From Deinococcus gobiensis I-0 (GTDB taxonomy: Bacteria; Deinococcota; Deinococci; Deinococcales; Deinococcaceae), in assembly GCF_000252445.1 (NCBI RefSeq), contig NC_017805.1, positions 268,094 to 332,093 on the forward strand: a stretch of 64,000 nt of DNA, read 5' to 3'. Positions within the stretch are counted from its first letter, which is position 1; every line of letters starts with the position of its first letter. The translations under genes were made by a program, and so were the position numbers. The notes beneath the pieces are model-generated. The model had not been told where the DNA came from. It ran no database searches and saw only the letters and a list, made by a program, of their open reading frames with translations. Positions 49,442-61,496 of this stretch are shown here, one piece after another.

Positions 49442-50089
49442 TCAAGCCCGTCTGGGGTCTGCCGCGCGGCCCACGACCGCATAGAGGGGATCGCCGCTCA
49501 GACGCCCGGCCCGGCGGGGGCTACGGTCCAGGGTGCGGATGTCGGTGAAGTTGCCCGCCTGCCGCAGAAATTCCGCGACGAGTGCGAGGTGCCCGGCGTC
49601 GTCGAGTTCGTGCCAGACCCGCACGGCCTTCGTCGGAAAACAGCGGTTGGAGAAGGTGATGACCACCGGCGCGCCGGGCCGCAGCACCCGCCCGACCTCG
49701 CGCAGCACCTCGGCCGGCCGGGTCAGGTAATCCACCGACACGCACAGGCCGCAGCCGTCGAAGCTGGCGTCCGGGTAGGGCAGCCGCGCGTCCTCGTTCA
49801 GGTTCTGCACCGCGAAGCCGCTCAGGCACGGGTTGGCGGCGAGTTCGCGGCGGTTCATGCCCAGGCCCTCGACCCGGCCGTACTCGACCTCGGGCGGCAG
49901 GTGACTGACCCAGGAACTCATGAGGTCCAGCAGGTCGCCGCCCGCCGGAAAATATTCGCGGTACAGCTCCGTGACGGCGGCAATCGCCCCGTCGTCGATG
50001 TGGGTCACGAAACGGGGCTGGGCGTAGAAGGCCTCGTCGGGCGTCTCGTCCATGCGGCGAAAGGCGTCGGCCGGAAGATCACTGGACAT
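49442..50089 (-). CDS. class I SAM-dependent methyltransferase
   Basis: 215 aa. The SAM-binding motif I is in GGDLLDLMSSWVSHL, motif II-like LPYPDASFDGCGLCVSVDYL and EVGRVLRPGAPVVITFSN follow, as in UbiE/YcgJ-type methyltransferases. The ATG at 50089 is used; a longer version starting at 50119 cannot be excluded. The substrate is not predictable. Confidence 0.82.
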   Translation of the reverse strand: MSSDLPADAFRRMDETPDEAFYAQPRFVTHIDDGAIAAVTELYREYFPAGGDLLDLMSSWVSHLPPEVEYGRVEGLGMNRRELAANPCLSGFAVQNLNEDARLPYPDASFDGCGLCVSVDYLTRPAEVLREVGRVLRPGAPVVITFSNRCFPTKAVRVWHELDDAGHLALVAEFLRQAGNFTDIRTLDRSPRRAGRLSGDPLYAVVGRAADPRRA

Positions 50090-50251
50090 GCGGCATGGTC
50101 CCCCGGCGGCCCGGCGCACACTGCGGGCGGCCTCGCAATATGGGCGCCGGGAAAAGGCGTGCCCCGGTATCTTCTTCCCGAGTTCTGGGCACGGCAGGCT
50201 GGCCCCAGCGGAGCGGGCAGGCTGGCCGGGGAAGCGGGGAACGGCTCCTCT

Positions 50252-50272
50252 GCCCGGCCGCCCCGGCCGGGC
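50252..50272 (-). terminator. hairpin downstream of pyridoxal kinase
   Basis: GCCCGGCC (50252-50259) pairs perfectly with GGCCGGGC (50265-50272) around a 5-base loop, 20 bases after the pdxY stop. No T-run. Confidence 0.5.
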
Positions 50273-50291
50273 ATTCTCCCCGAAATCCAGT

Positions 50292-51194
50292 TCAGCCGAC
50301 CTGCTCGGCCCCGAAGACCCGGCCCGGCGCGGCGTACTCGTCCCGCGCAGCCACGAGCTGGATCTCGCGGGTGCCCAGACGGTGGGTCAGGTCCAGCAGG
50401 GCGTACAGCGCACTCATCGAGAGCGATAGGGCGCGGGCCACGTCGCCCCCGGTCCGCAGATACTGACCGAAAAACAGCGCGGCGATGGCGTCCCCGGTGC
50501 CGTTGCGCGGCGGGTCGAGGTCGATGAGCGGCGTGCGGCACAGCCACGCGCCCTCGCCCGTCACGGCGAGCGTCTCGATGACGCCTGCGGGCGCGTCCTG
50601 CCGCACGAGACTGGTCACGACCACGATGCGCGGCCCGCCGGGGTTCAGGCGCTCCCGCAGGGCGCGCGCCGCCTCCAGGGCGTGCTCCAGCGTGTCCACC
50701 CTGCGGCCGGTGAGGAGTTCGAGCTCGAACTGGTTGGGCGTGACGATGTCGGCCGCCGGAATCGCCTGCGCGCCGATCAGCTCGGGCAGCTCGGGGCGCA
50801 CGAACACGCCGCGCCCCACGTCGCCCATCACGGGGTCGCAGCAGTACAGCGCGCCGGGGCTGGCCTGCCGCACGCGCGACACGGCCGCAACCACCGCCGC
50901 GACGGTGCCTTCGGAGCCCATGTAGCCGCTCAGGACGCCGCTACAGCCCGGCAGGACTCCACGCGCCTCGATGCCGTCGAGCAGCTCGGCCACGAGTTCG
51001 GGGGCGAACACTGCGCCGGTCCACGCCCCGTAGCCGGTGTGGTTGGAAAACTGCACGGTGTTCACGGCCCAGACCTCGATACCCAGACATTGCAGCGGGA
51101 ACATGGCCGCGGCGTTGCCGACGTGGCCGTAGCTGACCCACGACTGGATGCTCAGGAGGTTCAGGGGCGCGGCCGGAAGGGCGGGGGCACTCAT
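50292..51194 (-). CDS. pdxY: pyridoxal kinase
   Basis: 300 aa ribokinase-fold enzyme. The N-terminal [60 protein letters not shown] and the catalytic [16 protein letters not shown] match PdxY. It phosphorylates pyridoxal and related B6 vitamers for salvage. TATGCT lies 8 bases upstream of the ATG, so the leader is very short. Confidence 0.93.
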   Translation of the reverse strand: MSAPALPAAPLNLLSIQSWVSYGHVGNAAAMFPLQCLGIEVWAVNTVQFSNHTGYGAWTGAVFAPELVAELLDGIEARGVLPGCSGVLSGYMGSEGTVAAVVAAVSRVRQASPGALYCCDPVMGDVGRGVFVRPELPELIGAQAIPAADIVTPNQFELELLTGRRVDTLEHALEAARALRERLNPGGPRIVVVTSLVRQDAPAGVIETLAVTGEGAWLCRTPLIDLDPPRNGTGDAIAALFFGQYLRTGGDVARALSLSMSALYALLDLTHRLGTREIQLVAARDEYAAPGRVFGAEQVG

Positions 51195-51243
51195 CGCGCC
51201 CCAGCATAGACGCGCGCCGCCCCGGGTAGGCCGCCCCGGCCCC

Positions 51244-52332
51244 TCAGGACCCGGCCGGGCCGACCGGAGAGGGCGCGGGCCGGCCCAGGAGGTAGCCCTG
51301 CGCGTAGTCCGCGCCCAGCTCGGTCACCAGCCGGAGTTCCTGCGCCGTCTCGACGCCCTCGGCCACCGTCCGGATGCCCAGGTCGTGGGCGTAGCGGATC
51401 AGGGCCTCCACGAGCGGCACCCGCGCGTCGTCGCCGTGCAGGTTGCGGATCAGGTCGCGGTCGAGTTTCACGAGGTCCGGACGCAGCGCCGCGAGGTAGG
51501 TGAGGCTGGTGTGACCCGCGCCCAGGTCGTCCAGGGCCACCTGCGCGCCTTCGGCCCGGTAGCGTTCCAGAATGCTGGCGAGCAGCTTGAGGTCGGGAAA
51601 ACTCTCGCTCTCGGTGACCTCGAACAGCAGCCGTCCGAAATCCGCGCCGACCTCCCGGCAGGCCTCGAAGGTGGTGCGCAGGCAGATGTTGGGGTCGTAG
51701 ACCACGCCCGGCGCGAAGTTGATGAACAGCACCTGCTCCGGCGCGAGCTGAGGGTACACCTGCCGGATGGCCGTGCGCCGGGCCAGGGCGTCGAAGGCGC
51801 GGTGTTGCCCCCGGGCCGCCGCCGCGTCCAGCAGCGCGCCTGCCCCGATCAGGTCGCCCTGCCAGCGGGCGCGCACCAGCGCCTCGTAGCCGTAGACCTG
51901 CCCGCTCGCCAGCGCCACCACCGGCTGCATATGGAACTCCAGCGCCTGACTGGCCGCCGTGAACCAGCCGCTCAGGAGCCGCCGGACCCAGCGCTCCAGC
52001 GGCGCGGCCTGCCAGGGGTCCACCTCCGCGCCGTCCCAGGGCGCGGCCGAGAGTTCGGGGCGTTCGGTCGGGGAGAACGCCTCGAGCAGCGTCCGCAGCC
52101 GCTCCGGAACCGCAGGGGTCAGCAGCGCGGCCTCGCCCCGCCACTCGGCCTCCCAGTCCAGGGCGTGCAGGGCCACGCCGAGCTTGCGGCGCAGATAGGG
52201 CGAGGCGGCCCGGACCGCCAGGCCGGTGGGCGGGGAGAGATCGGGGTCCAGGGCGTGGCAGTCGCAGGACCTGGACCCGTGTTGCGGACCGTAACTGCCG
52301 GCAGAGGGTAAGGATCGTTCGGGACCAGGCAT
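51244..52332 (-). CDS. EAL-domain cyclic-di-GMP phosphodiesterase
   Basis: 362 aa. The EAL domain (about residues 120-350) retains the key residues: Glu of YGYEALVR, Asn of FINFAP, Glu of FEVTES, Asp-Asp of [12 protein letters not shown], Lys of VKLDRDL, Glu of VAEGVET and Gln of AQGYLLGRP, so it should hydrolyse c-di-GMP. There is no GGDEF domain or membrane segment. The N-terminal about 115 residues contain a CDCH cluster near residue 25 and no recognised sensor. May influence matrix or polysaccharide output. Confidence 0.9.
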   Translation of the reverse strand: MPGPERSLPSAGSYGPQHGSRSCDCHALDPDLSPPTGLAVRAASPYLRRKLGVALHALDWEAEWRGEAALLTPAVPERLRTLLEAFSPTERPELSAAPWDGAEVDPWQAAPLERWVRRLLSGWFTAASQALEFHMQPVVALASGQVYGYEALVRARWQGDLIGAGALLDAAAARGQHRAFDALARRTAIRQVYPQLAPEQVLFINFAPGVVYDPNICLRTTFEACREVGADFGRLLFEVTESESFPDLKLLASILERYRAEGAQVALDDLGAGHTSLTYLAALRPDLVKLDRDLIRNLHGDDARVPLVEALIRYAHDLGIRTVAEGVETAQELRLVTELGADYAQGYLLGRPAPSPVGPAGS

Positions 52333-52390
52333 GTCTTTTCCACTCTATAGAGGGCATTCGGAACGGCCCTGAACGTGAGGGAACCGTGAA

Positions 52391-52406
52391 GCCGCCATAA
52401 GGCGGC
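52391..52406 (-). terminator. hairpin after GH16 laminarinase gene
   Basis: GCCGCC-ATAA-GGCGGC forms a perfect 6-base stem just downstream of the GH16 stop and ends the beta-glucan operon. No strong T-run follows. Confidence 0.5.
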
Positions 52407-52417
52407 CCTGCGGCGGG

Positions 52418-54427
52418 TCAGTTGGAGGGAACGAGGCGGAAGTCGCGGAAGGTCAGGGTGTAGGCGTCGCCCGCCTTGCCCGACGCCCCCAGGAGCTGAA
52501 GCTGCGCGCTGGGATTCGTGACCGGCGAGGTGAAGGTGTACGTGTATTCCTTGCCCGTCGCCGTCAGCTCGGCGCTGGCGTCGAGGTAGCGGGCGTAGCT
52601 GCCCCCCTGCTCGCCCACGACCACGCCCACCTGGCGCGCGCTGTCGGCCTGACCCGTGAAGCGCAGGGTGTACTTCTGTCCGGCGACCAGCGGCACGTTC
52701 ACCTGGTTGAGCTGCACGTGCCAGTTGTTGGCCGGGTCCACGTGCGCGACCTTCAGCGAGACGGCCCCGTCCTGCACGCTGGGGGTCAGGCCGCTCGCAC
52801 CGTTTTCCCACACCGACCAGTAGGCGCTGCCCGCCACACCGGGAATGCCGGGGTCGCCCGTGACGGTAGGCGAGAAGGCCGCGTTGTACAGCAGGTTGCC
52901 GTCGGCTGCGGGGGGCCGCGCGCCGGCCACTTCACCCACCGCGCGCACCGACACGTTGTCGAGCCACACGGCGTTGGCCCCGGCGTTCCCGAGGTTGAAT
53001 TCCAGGCGTGCCGCCGCGTCGGTGATGCCCTTCATGTCGAAGGTAAGGGTCACGCGCTTCTTCTCGGTGCCCAGCGCGACCGTCTGCTCGCCCGAATAGG
53101 CCGCGAAGCCCCGGTCCTGGCCGCCGCCGACCTTGACCATCATGGAGCGCGGCGCACTGGCCCAGGCGTCGAAGCTCACCTCGTACTTCTTGCCCGCCTC
53201 GATGTTCAGGCCGTCCTGGCGCACCTGCACGGCGTAGTTCACGCTGCCGGGCGCGGTGATGTCGGCCTTCAGTGCCCGGCCCTGCGCCGCGTCGCTGCTC
53301 AGGGTCACGGCCCCATCACTCTTGTACAGCGTCCAGTAGGCCGACTGCGGCACGCCGTCCAGGTGCGTCGCGTCGGCGCTTACACGGGGGTCGCTGTCGG
53401 GCCACTCGAAGGAATCGTTGTACACGAGGTTGCCGTCCGGTTGCGCGGCGCGGGCCGGGACCGGCGTCCAGGGAAAGCGCGTCTCGGAGCGCGGGCCAGG
53501 GCTGGCCGTCTCGCCGGGCAGGGCCCACACGCGCACGTAGTCCACGCGCATCTCGGCCGTGTCGGGGGTCGTGGCGTCGGGGTTGCCGTCGAAGTTGCCC
53601 CCCACCGCGAGGTTGAGCAGCAGGTGGAACGGCCGGTCGAAGGGCGCGGGCCAGGGGTACAGGTCGGCGTCGCCCGAGGGCGGGGCCCCCTTCGCCCCCC
53701 ACCAGCTTGTCTTCGTCTGGGTGAGCTGGCCGTCCACGAACCACTTCAGCACGCCGGGCGTCCACTCCAGGGTATAGGTGTGCCAGCCGTCGGCCGCGCC
53801 CCCGTTCGGGTACTCGACGGTCGTGCCCGAATAGACGTTGTTGGGCCACTGCCCGCCGTAGTGGATGGTGTGGGCCACGTTGTTCGGCTTGCTGCCCCAG
53901 CCCTCGGCGATGTCGATCTCGCCGCTGGCCGCCCAGGTGCCGTAGGGGCTGGGCTCTTCGGGCAGCATCCAGATGGCGGGCCACATCCCCTTGCCGCGCG
54001 GGAACTTGGCGCGGATCTCGAACTTGCCGTAGGCGCGGCTGAACTTGCCCGCCGTGCGCAGCCGCGCCGAGGTCCAGGGAAAGGCCGCGGTGACGCTACC
54101 CGCCGGGCCGCTGTAGCTCTCGCGCCGCGCCGTGATGACGAGTTCGCCGTTCTCGACGCGCACGTTCTCGGGGCGGCCGGTGTAGTACTCCAGCTCGTTG
54201 TTGCCCCAGCCGGGCACGTACTCGGTGCCCGACATGATGCCGTTGCCGATCTGGGGGGTCCATTTGGCCGCGTCCAGGGCCGTACCGCCGAATTCGTCGC
54301 TCCAGACGGTCTGGGCCGCGGGCGAGGTCTGGGCGGTGCAGGCGCTCAGGAGCAGTGCCCCCAGCAGGGAGGCCAGGGACAGGCGCTTCAGGGGTTGGGC
54401 GGGCAGGGACTTGGGGGACAGCTTCAT
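52418..54427 (-). CDS. GH16 beta-glucanase lipoprotein with two carbohydrate-binding domains
   Basis: 669 aa. A lipoprotein signal with lipobox LLSAC (Cys30) is followed by a GH16 laminarinase-type domain (about 40-305) with the catalytic GEIDIAEGWG (Glu170, Asp172, Glu175) and WPAIWMLPEE. Two CBM4/9-like modules follow (about 330-490 and 505-669; starts NLVYNDSFEW and NLLYNAAFSP). It cuts beta-1,3-(1,4)-glucan at the cell surface, releasing oligosaccharides for the importer encoded upstream in the operon. The ATG at 54427 begins the signal peptide. Confidence 0.92.
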   Translation of the reverse strand: MKLSPKSLPAQPLKRLSLASLLGALLLSACTAQTSPAAQTVWSDEFGGTALDAAKWTPQIGNGIMSGTEYVPGWGNNELEYYTGRPENVRVENGELVITARRESYSGPAGSVTAAFPWTSARLRTAGKFSRAYGKFEIRAKFPRGKGMWPAIWMLPEEPSPYGTWAASGEIDIAEGWGSKPNNVAHTIHYGGQWPNNVYSGTTVEYPNGGAADGWHTYTLEWTPGVLKWFVDGQLTQTKTSWWGAKGAPPSGDADLYPWPAPFDRPFHLLLNLAVGGNFDGNPDATTPDTAEMRVDYVRVWALPGETASPGPRSETRFPWTPVPARAAQPDGNLVYNDSFEWPDSDPRVSADATHLDGVPQSAYWTLYKSDGAVTLSSDAAQGRALKADITAPGSVNYAVQVRQDGLNIEAGKKYEVSFDAWASAPRSMMVKVGGGQDRGFAAYSGEQTVALGTEKKRVTLTFDMKGITDAAARLEFNLGNAGANAVWLDNVSVRAVGEVAGARPPAADGNLLYNAAFSPTVTGDPGIPGVAGSAYWSVWENGASGLTPSVQDGAVSLKVAHVDPANNWHVQLNQVNVPLVAGQKYTLRFTGQADSARQVGVVVGEQGGSYARYLDASAELTATGKEYTYTFTSPVTNPSAQLQLLGASGKAGDAYTLTFRDFRLVPSN

Positions 54428-54491
54428 GGGGGGCCTCCTGGGGGGCGGGTCGGACTCAGGCTCAGGCTTGGGGGCGGCGCGCCCCTAGGAC

Positions 54492-54525
54492 GGGGCGGAG
54501 CCCCCCGGTCTTCCCGGGACGCCCC
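54492..54525 (-). terminator. intercistronic hairpin between GH1 and GH16
   Basis: An outer GGGGCG/CGCCCC stem (54492-54497, 54520-54525) encloses an inner CCCGG/CCGGG stem (54504-54508, 54514-54518). The CGGGACGCCCC arm resembles the hairpin at 5512-5545, suggesting a recurring hairpin type. Confidence 0.4.
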
Positions 54526-54542
54526 GCCCACTCCGGCCGGGT

Positions 54543-55904
54543 TCAGCGCTTGCCCAGGAACGCCTGGTACCACAGGGCGCTGTCTTTCAGGACGCGCTCC
54601 TGGGTCGCGTAGTCCACATACACCAGCCCGAAGCGCTTCTCGTAGCCCCAGGCCCACTCGAAGTTGTCCATCAGGCTCCAGGCGAAGTACCCTCGCAGGT
54701 CCACCCCGGCCTGCACGGCGTCCAGCAGGGCGCCCAGGTGCGTCTGGAGGTAGGCGACGCGCTCGGAATCGTGCACGGCCCCGTTCTCCAGGCGGTCGGC
54801 GTAGGCCGAGCCGTTCTCGGTGATCATCAGCGGGGGCAGGTTGGCGTAGTCGGTCTTCAGGCGCACGAGCAGTTCGGTCAGACCCTGCGGGTAGACTTCC
54901 CAGCCCATGTCGGTCACGGGCGCGTCCTCGGGCACGGCACTGCCCTGTTCGCCCACCACGCCGCGCGAGTAGTAGTTCACGCCCATGAAATCGCAGGCCG
55001 CACCGATGGTTTCCAGGTCGCCCGGCTCCACCACGGGGGCGTCGTCGCCCGCCGCCGCGAACACGTCCTGCGGGTACTCGCCGCGCAGCAGAGGATCGAG
55101 GAACAGGCGGTTGGCCATGCCGTCGGCCAGGCGCGCGGCCTGCACGTCGGCCGGGGCCTCGCTGCGCGGGGTCTGGGGCGTGAGGTTCAGGACGATGCCC
55201 ACCTGCGAACCGGGCGCGTGGCAGCGGATTTCGGGCACGGCCAGACCATGCCCCAGCAGCAGGCCGTGGGCGGCGGCCAGCGCGAGGCGGCGGTCGCGCA
55301 GACCGGGCGCGTGCTCCCCGATCATGTAGCTCAGGATGCTGCTGCACCACGGCTCGTTCAGGGTGGCGTAGCTGCGCACGCGGTCGCCCAGCCGCTCCGC
55401 CACGATGCCCGCGTACTCGGCGAAACGGTGGGCCGTGTCGCGGTTCACCCAGCCGCCCGCGTCCTGAAGGGTCTGCGGCAGGTCCCAGTGGTACAGCGTG
55501 ACGTGCGGCTCGACCCCGCGCGCCATCAGGCCGTCGGTCAGGCGGTCGTAGAAGTCCAGGCCCGCCGTCAGCGCCGGACCGCTGCCCGTGGGCTGGATGC
55601 GCGGCCACGCCACGCTGAAGCGGTAGGCGTCCACGCCCAGCGAGGCGATGAGGTCGAGGTCCTCTTCCCAGCGGTGGTAGTGGTCGCAGGCCACGTCGCC
55701 GTTGCTGCCGTCGCGGATGCGCCCGGTCTCGCGGCAGAACGTGTCCCAGATGCTCGGGCCGCGCCCGTCCTCGGAGGTCGCGCCCTCGATCTGGAAGGAC
55801 GAGGTGGCGACGCCGAAGGTGAAGCCCTGGGGAAAGTCGCGCCGGGTCAGGCGGCTGGCGGCCTCGGCGGTGCGGGGGCCGGTGGGGGTGGTCAGGGTGG
55901 TCAT
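54543..55904 (-). CDS. GH1 beta-glucosidase
   Basis: 453 aa (beta/alpha)8-barrel enzyme. FPQGFTFGVATSSFQIEGATSEDGRGPSIWD is the GH1 N-terminal signature; acid/base Glu184 is in TLNEPWC and nucleophile Glu363 in ITENGSAY. No signal peptide; it would hydrolyse imported beta-gluco-oligosaccharides to glucose in the cytosol. Fourth gene of the operon. Confidence 0.95.
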   Translation of the reverse strand: MTTLTTPTGPRTAEAASRLTRRDFPQGFTFGVATSSFQIEGATSEDGRGPSIWDTFCRETGRIRDGSNGDVACDHYHRWEEDLDLIASLGVDAYRFSVAWPRIQPTGSGPALTAGLDFYDRLTDGLMARGVEPHVTLYHWDLPQTLQDAGGWVNRDTAHRFAEYAGIVAERLGDRVRSYATLNEPWCSSILSYMIGEHAPGLRDRRLALAAAHGLLLGHGLAVPEIRCHAPGSQVGIVLNLTPQTPRSEAPADVQAARLADGMANRLFLDPLLRGEYPQDVFAAAGDDAPVVEPGDLETIGAACDFMGVNYYSRGVVGEQGSAVPEDAPVTDMGWEVYPQGLTELLVRLKTDYANLPPLMITENGSAYADRLENGAVHDSERVAYLQTHLGALLDAVQAGVDLRGYFAWSLMDNFEWAWGYEKRFGLVYVDYATQERVLKDSALWYQAFLGKR

Positions 55905-55961
55905 GGTCAGGCTCCTTGAAAGGACGGAAATTCGGTGGAGGTCGCGCCTGCGGACGGCCGG

Positions 55962-56849
<888 letters not shown>

Positions 56850-56850
56850 C

Positions 56851-57834
<984 letters not shown>

Positions 57835-57901
57835 GTGTCGGTCTCCCCTGCGCGGCGTGTGCCACGCGGCCGGAACGAAGGGCCGCCAGGAAAAAGAAGA
57901 A

Positions 57902-57953
57902 GCGCCGGGAGAGGAGGCCGGAGGCGACGACTCGCCCCACCTCCCCCCGGCGC
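57902..57953 (-). terminator. intercistronic hairpin between binding protein and permeases
   Basis: GCGCCGGG (57902-57909) pairs with CCCGGCGC (57946-57953), extended inward by GAGGAGG/CCTCC. Such hairpins after binding-protein genes usually stabilise the upstream mRNA and reduce downstream expression. Confidence 0.5.
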
Positions 57954-57964
57954 CCCGGCGCGGC

Positions 57965-59224
57965 TCAGCGCGCGCGGCGGGCGATCAGGCGGTTGGCTTC
58001 GGTCAGCGCGGTGTTGACGTCCTTGCTGCCGTCGAGCACGGTCGCCAGCGAGTCGTTCACGATCTGTTCGGCGATGGGGTCCAGGCGGTTGACGTCGAGC
58101 GGCTGGATCTTCAGGGCGGCCTGACGCCACTGGATGCGGGCCTTCTGGCCGCCCAGGTAGGCCACGCCCTCGTTGAAGATGCTGTCGTTGGCGGCCGAGC
58201 GCAGCGCGGGGAAGGCGCCGGTCGTCTTGAACGCGAGCACCTGCTGGGCCGAGTTGGTCGTGAGGTACTTGATGAGGTTCCAGGCCTCGGTCTTGTTCTG
58301 GCTCTGCTGCGGGATGGCGTAGAAGGAGCCGCCCCAGCTCGCGAAGGTGCCGCCGGGCAGGTTCTGCGAGGCCCACTTGCCGCTGTAGTCCTTGGCGAGC
58401 CAGTTCTGCATGTGGCCCACGAGCCACGCGCCCGAGAACTCGGTGGCGAGGTTGCCCTTCTGGAAGGCGGTGGTCCAGTCGGGCGAGAAGGCCGAGCCGG
58501 CGCGCGCGTCGAGCTTGGCGTCACGGATCTGCTTGGCGACCGTGAAGGCGCGCACGAAGCGGGCATTGTCGGGGCCGACGAGCACCTTGCCGGTCTTGTC
58601 GAAGTACAGCCCCTCGCCGGACTTCAGGCCGGTGCGGATGATGATCTGGGCGGCCTCGCCGGCGTCGGGGATCAGGAAGCTGCCGGGGTTGGCGGCGACG
58701 ACCTTCTTGCCGTTGGCGATGTAGCTCTCCCAGCTCTGGTTCATGGCGGTGGCGCTCACGCCCGCCTTCTTGAGCATGTCGGAGCGGTAGAACATCGCGC
58801 CCGGGCCGATGTCGGTGGGCATGGCGACCATGCGGCCGTCCTGGGTCATGGCCTGCGGGTAGGTGTAGGCCACGAACTGCGAGCGGTACTGCGCGGCGTT
58901 GTAGGGCGCCTTGGCGATGTCCACCAGGCCGTTGCCCTCGGCGAACTTGGCGATGTAGCCGAAGTCCACCGCCTCGACGTCGTTCGCGCCCTTGCCGGTC
59001 GAGAGCGCGGTGGTCAGCGCGGTGTGGTGGTCGGCGTAGGCCAGCGAGTTCACCTTGACCGTCACGTTGGGGTACAGCTTGTAGAAGCCGGGCAGCGCCG
59101 CCTTGACCACGCTGTCGAGGTCGGGGAAGACGCCGATGGTGATGGTCTTCTTGGTCTGGGCCGAGGCCGTGGGCAGAGCAGCGGCCGTGACGAGCGCGAG
59201 CGACACCATGAGCAGTTTGCGCAT
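57965..59224 (-). CDS. extracellular sugar-binding protein of CUT1 ABC transporter
   Basis: 419 aa, family 1 binding protein. Sec signal peptide MRKLLMVSLALVTAAALPTASAQ, then TITIGVFPDLDSVVKAALPGFYKLYP. GPGAMFYRSDMLKKAG and the WGGSFYAIPQQSQNK segment are typical. The ATG at 59224 has GGAGG upstream. First gene of the beta-glucan operon, with a LacI-controlled promoter in the 366-base region ahead of it. Likely ligand: laminari-oligosaccharides or cellobiose, inferred from the two hydrolases. Confidence 0.92.
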   Translation of the reverse strand: MRKLLMVSLALVTAAALPTASAQTKKTITIGVFPDLDSVVKAALPGFYKLYPNVTVKVNSLAYADHHTALTTALSTGKGANDVEAVDFGYIAKFAEGNGLVDIAKAPYNAAQYRSQFVAYTYPQAMTQDGRMVAMPTDIGPGAMFYRSDMLKKAGVSATAMNQSWESYIANGKKVVAANPGSFLIPDAGEAAQIIIRTGLKSGEGLYFDKTGKVLVGPDNARFVRAFTVAKQIRDAKLDARAGSAFSPDWTTAFQKGNLATEFSGAWLVGHMQNWLAKDYSGKWASQNLPGGTFASWGGSFYAIPQQSQNKTEAWNLIKYLTTNSAQQVLAFKTTGAFPALRSAANDSIFNEGVAYLGGQKARIQWRQAALKIQPLDVNRLDPIAEQIVNDSLATVLDGSKDVNTALTEANRLIARRAR

Positions 59225-59366
59225 AGGAACAACCTCCGAAATCGGGAGTGAAAAGGGGCCTGCCGGGCAGGCGGCCGGCGGAGACCGACCGGAGACCGGC
59301 GGCCAGGGCAGAAGCACACAGACGCGGATGTCTGCGCGGCGGAACACTTGGGTTGAGCTTGACGAG

Positions 59367-59395
59367 AGCTTAAGACCTTCTGAAAGCGTTGTCAA
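59367..59395 (-). promoter_or_regulatory. promoter of the beta-glucan operon
   Basis: On the minus strand TTGACA (59390-59395), 17 bases, then TAAGCT (59367-59372). The -35 is a perfect consensus. Operator-like palindromes overlap the -35 and lie just upstream. Beyond these sites, the intergenic stretch 59225-59590 shows only a hyphenated repeat around TAAATCGTTCCAGAACGACTTA (59421-59442). Confidence 0.68.
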
Positions 59396-59396
59396 G
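59380..59396. promoter_or_regulatory. LacI-type operator candidate over the -35/spacer
   Basis: CTGAAAGCGTTGTCAAG matches the left half of the site ahead of the lacI gene (CTGAAAGCGG) and part of the right half. It covers the -35 and spacer of the operon promoter. Confidence 0.55.
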
Positions 59397-59409
59397 AAAG
59401 CCTTTTCAG
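59396..59409. promoter_or_regulatory. LacI-type operator candidate upstream of the -35
   Basis: GAAAGCCTTTTCAG is a close relative of the GAAAGCGGTTTCAG core found ahead of the repressor gene, directly adjoining the previous site. Confidence 0.5.
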
Positions 59410-59578
59410 CTTCCTGACAGCTAAATCGTTCCAGAACGACTTAGGGGCGGCCCCCCTCTCTCCCTCGGAGCCAGAAGAAGCGGCCGGGTGGGCGGAAAGG
59501 CTTCCAGTCCCCGGTGGGTTTGTGTCGGGACGTCCGGTCAGACGGAAGCGACCCGGTCCACTCGGGAGCCGGGCCGTT

Positions 59579-59590
59579 CTGAAACGGGTT

Positions 59591-59593
<3 letters not shown>
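59579..59593. promoter_or_regulatory. LacI-type operator candidate at the end of the repressor gene
   Basis: CTGAAACGGGTTTCA is a near-perfect palindrome that overlaps the stop codon of the repressor gene, about 190 bases upstream of the operon promoter, a spacing that allows looping. Confidence 0.5.
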
Positions 59594-60601
<1,008 letters not shown>

Positions 60602-60613
60602 GTGCGGAGTATA
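60602..60613 (-). promoter_or_regulatory. leaderless -10 element of the beta-glucan repressor gene
   Basis: On the minus strand TATACT (60608-60613), then 6 bases to the ATG at 60601. Confidence 0.62.
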
Positions 60614-60616
60614 GCC

Positions 60617-60632
60617 CTGAAAGCGGTTTCAG
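60617..60632. promoter_or_regulatory. LacI-type operator ahead of the repressor gene
   Basis: CTGAAAGCGGTTTCAG, a palindrome with a CG-type centre, lies in the promoter spacer directly upstream of TATACT. Best copy of the motif set in this locus. Confidence 0.68.
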
Positions 60633-60699
60633 ATGGGACGGCGGTCTGGGCAGAGCATGGCGCCGGAACAGTGGGAAAGGTCCGAACGGCGAGTCGGAC

Positions 60700-60734
60700 G
60701 GCGGGCCTCTTTCCGGTCGAGTGTTCGGCCCGCC
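60700..60734 (-). terminator. hairpin after histidine phosphatase gene
   Basis: GGCGGGCC (60700-60707) pairs perfectly with GGCCCGCC (60727-60734). A second small hairpin, TCCGA/TCGGA, adjoins at 60681-60698. It separates the three-gene operon from the repressor gene. Confidence 0.45.
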
Positions 60735-60779
60735 TCCTTCCGTGCGGCGGGCCGCCCTCTCCCCTCCCCGGTATCCGCC

Positions 60780-61496
60780 TCAGCGCCAGCTCGACAGGTC
60801 GCCGGGCAGGTGGGCCGTCTCGTTGAAGGTGTCCAGGCTGACGCGCCCGCCCCCGAAGGTCAGGCGGGTCAGGCTGCCGTTCTTCACGCGCCAGTTGAGC
60901 TTCAGGGCCGCCGCGTCGGGCGCGTCCAGGCACAGGGCGACCGCCAGCCCGATCACGCCGCCGCTCGTGAAGGCCAGCACCGTGCTGCCGGAGGGCAGGG
61001 CCAGCACATCGGTCAGGGCCGCGCGCACCCGCGCGCGGAAGTCGGCCCAGCCCTCGACCTCAGGGTGGGTCACGTCGCCCGATTGCCACGCACCTGCGAG
61101 CGTTTCGAGCAGGCCCTGAAAGGCCCGGTTGCGCTCGGGGCCACCCTCGGCCCGCCGCGCCCGGAAGGCCGCCACCTGCGCGGCGAACTCGGCGTTGCGG
61201 GCGGCGTAGAGGGGCGAGAGCGTGCGGATCAGGCCGTCGCCGTCGTACTCGGCCAGCCGGGGCTCCTCCCGGGGGGCGGGCCAGTTGCCTGCCCCACCGG
61301 CAGCCTCGGCCGCGAGCAGGGCCGTGCGGCGCTGGCGCACCAGGGGGCCGTGCAGGACATGGGTGGGCACAGTGACCAGCGCGGCGAGGCGCTCGCCCAC
61401 CGCGCGGGCCTGCGCCTCGCCCAGCGGCGAGAGGCGGTCGGTGTCGGCCTCGAAGGGGGTCGCCTGCCCGTGGCGAATCAGGACGAGTTCACTCAT
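60780..61496 (-). CDS. histidine phosphatase family protein
   Basis: 238 aa, phosphoglycerate-mutase-like fold. The phosphohistidine motif is LVLIRHGQATPFEADTDRLSPLGEAQA; a later GSTVLAFTSGGVIG replaces the usual second His region with Ser-Gly-Gly, so the exact catalytic set is uncertain. The ATG at 61496 overlaps the end of the kinase-like gene. Third gene of the SDR-kinase-phosphatase operon. Substrate unknown. Confidence 0.87.
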   Translation of the reverse strand: MSELVLIRHGQATPFEADTDRLSPLGEAQARAVGERLAALVTVPTHVLHGPLVRQRRTALLAAEAAGGAGNWPAPREEPRLAEYDGDGLIRTLSPLYAARNAEFAAQVAAFRARRAEGGPERNRAFQGLLETLAGAWQSGDVTHPEVEGWADFRARVRAALTDVLALPSGSTVLAFTSGGVIGLAVALCLDAPDAAALKLNWRVKNGSLTRLTFGGGRVSLDTFNETAHLPGDLSSWR

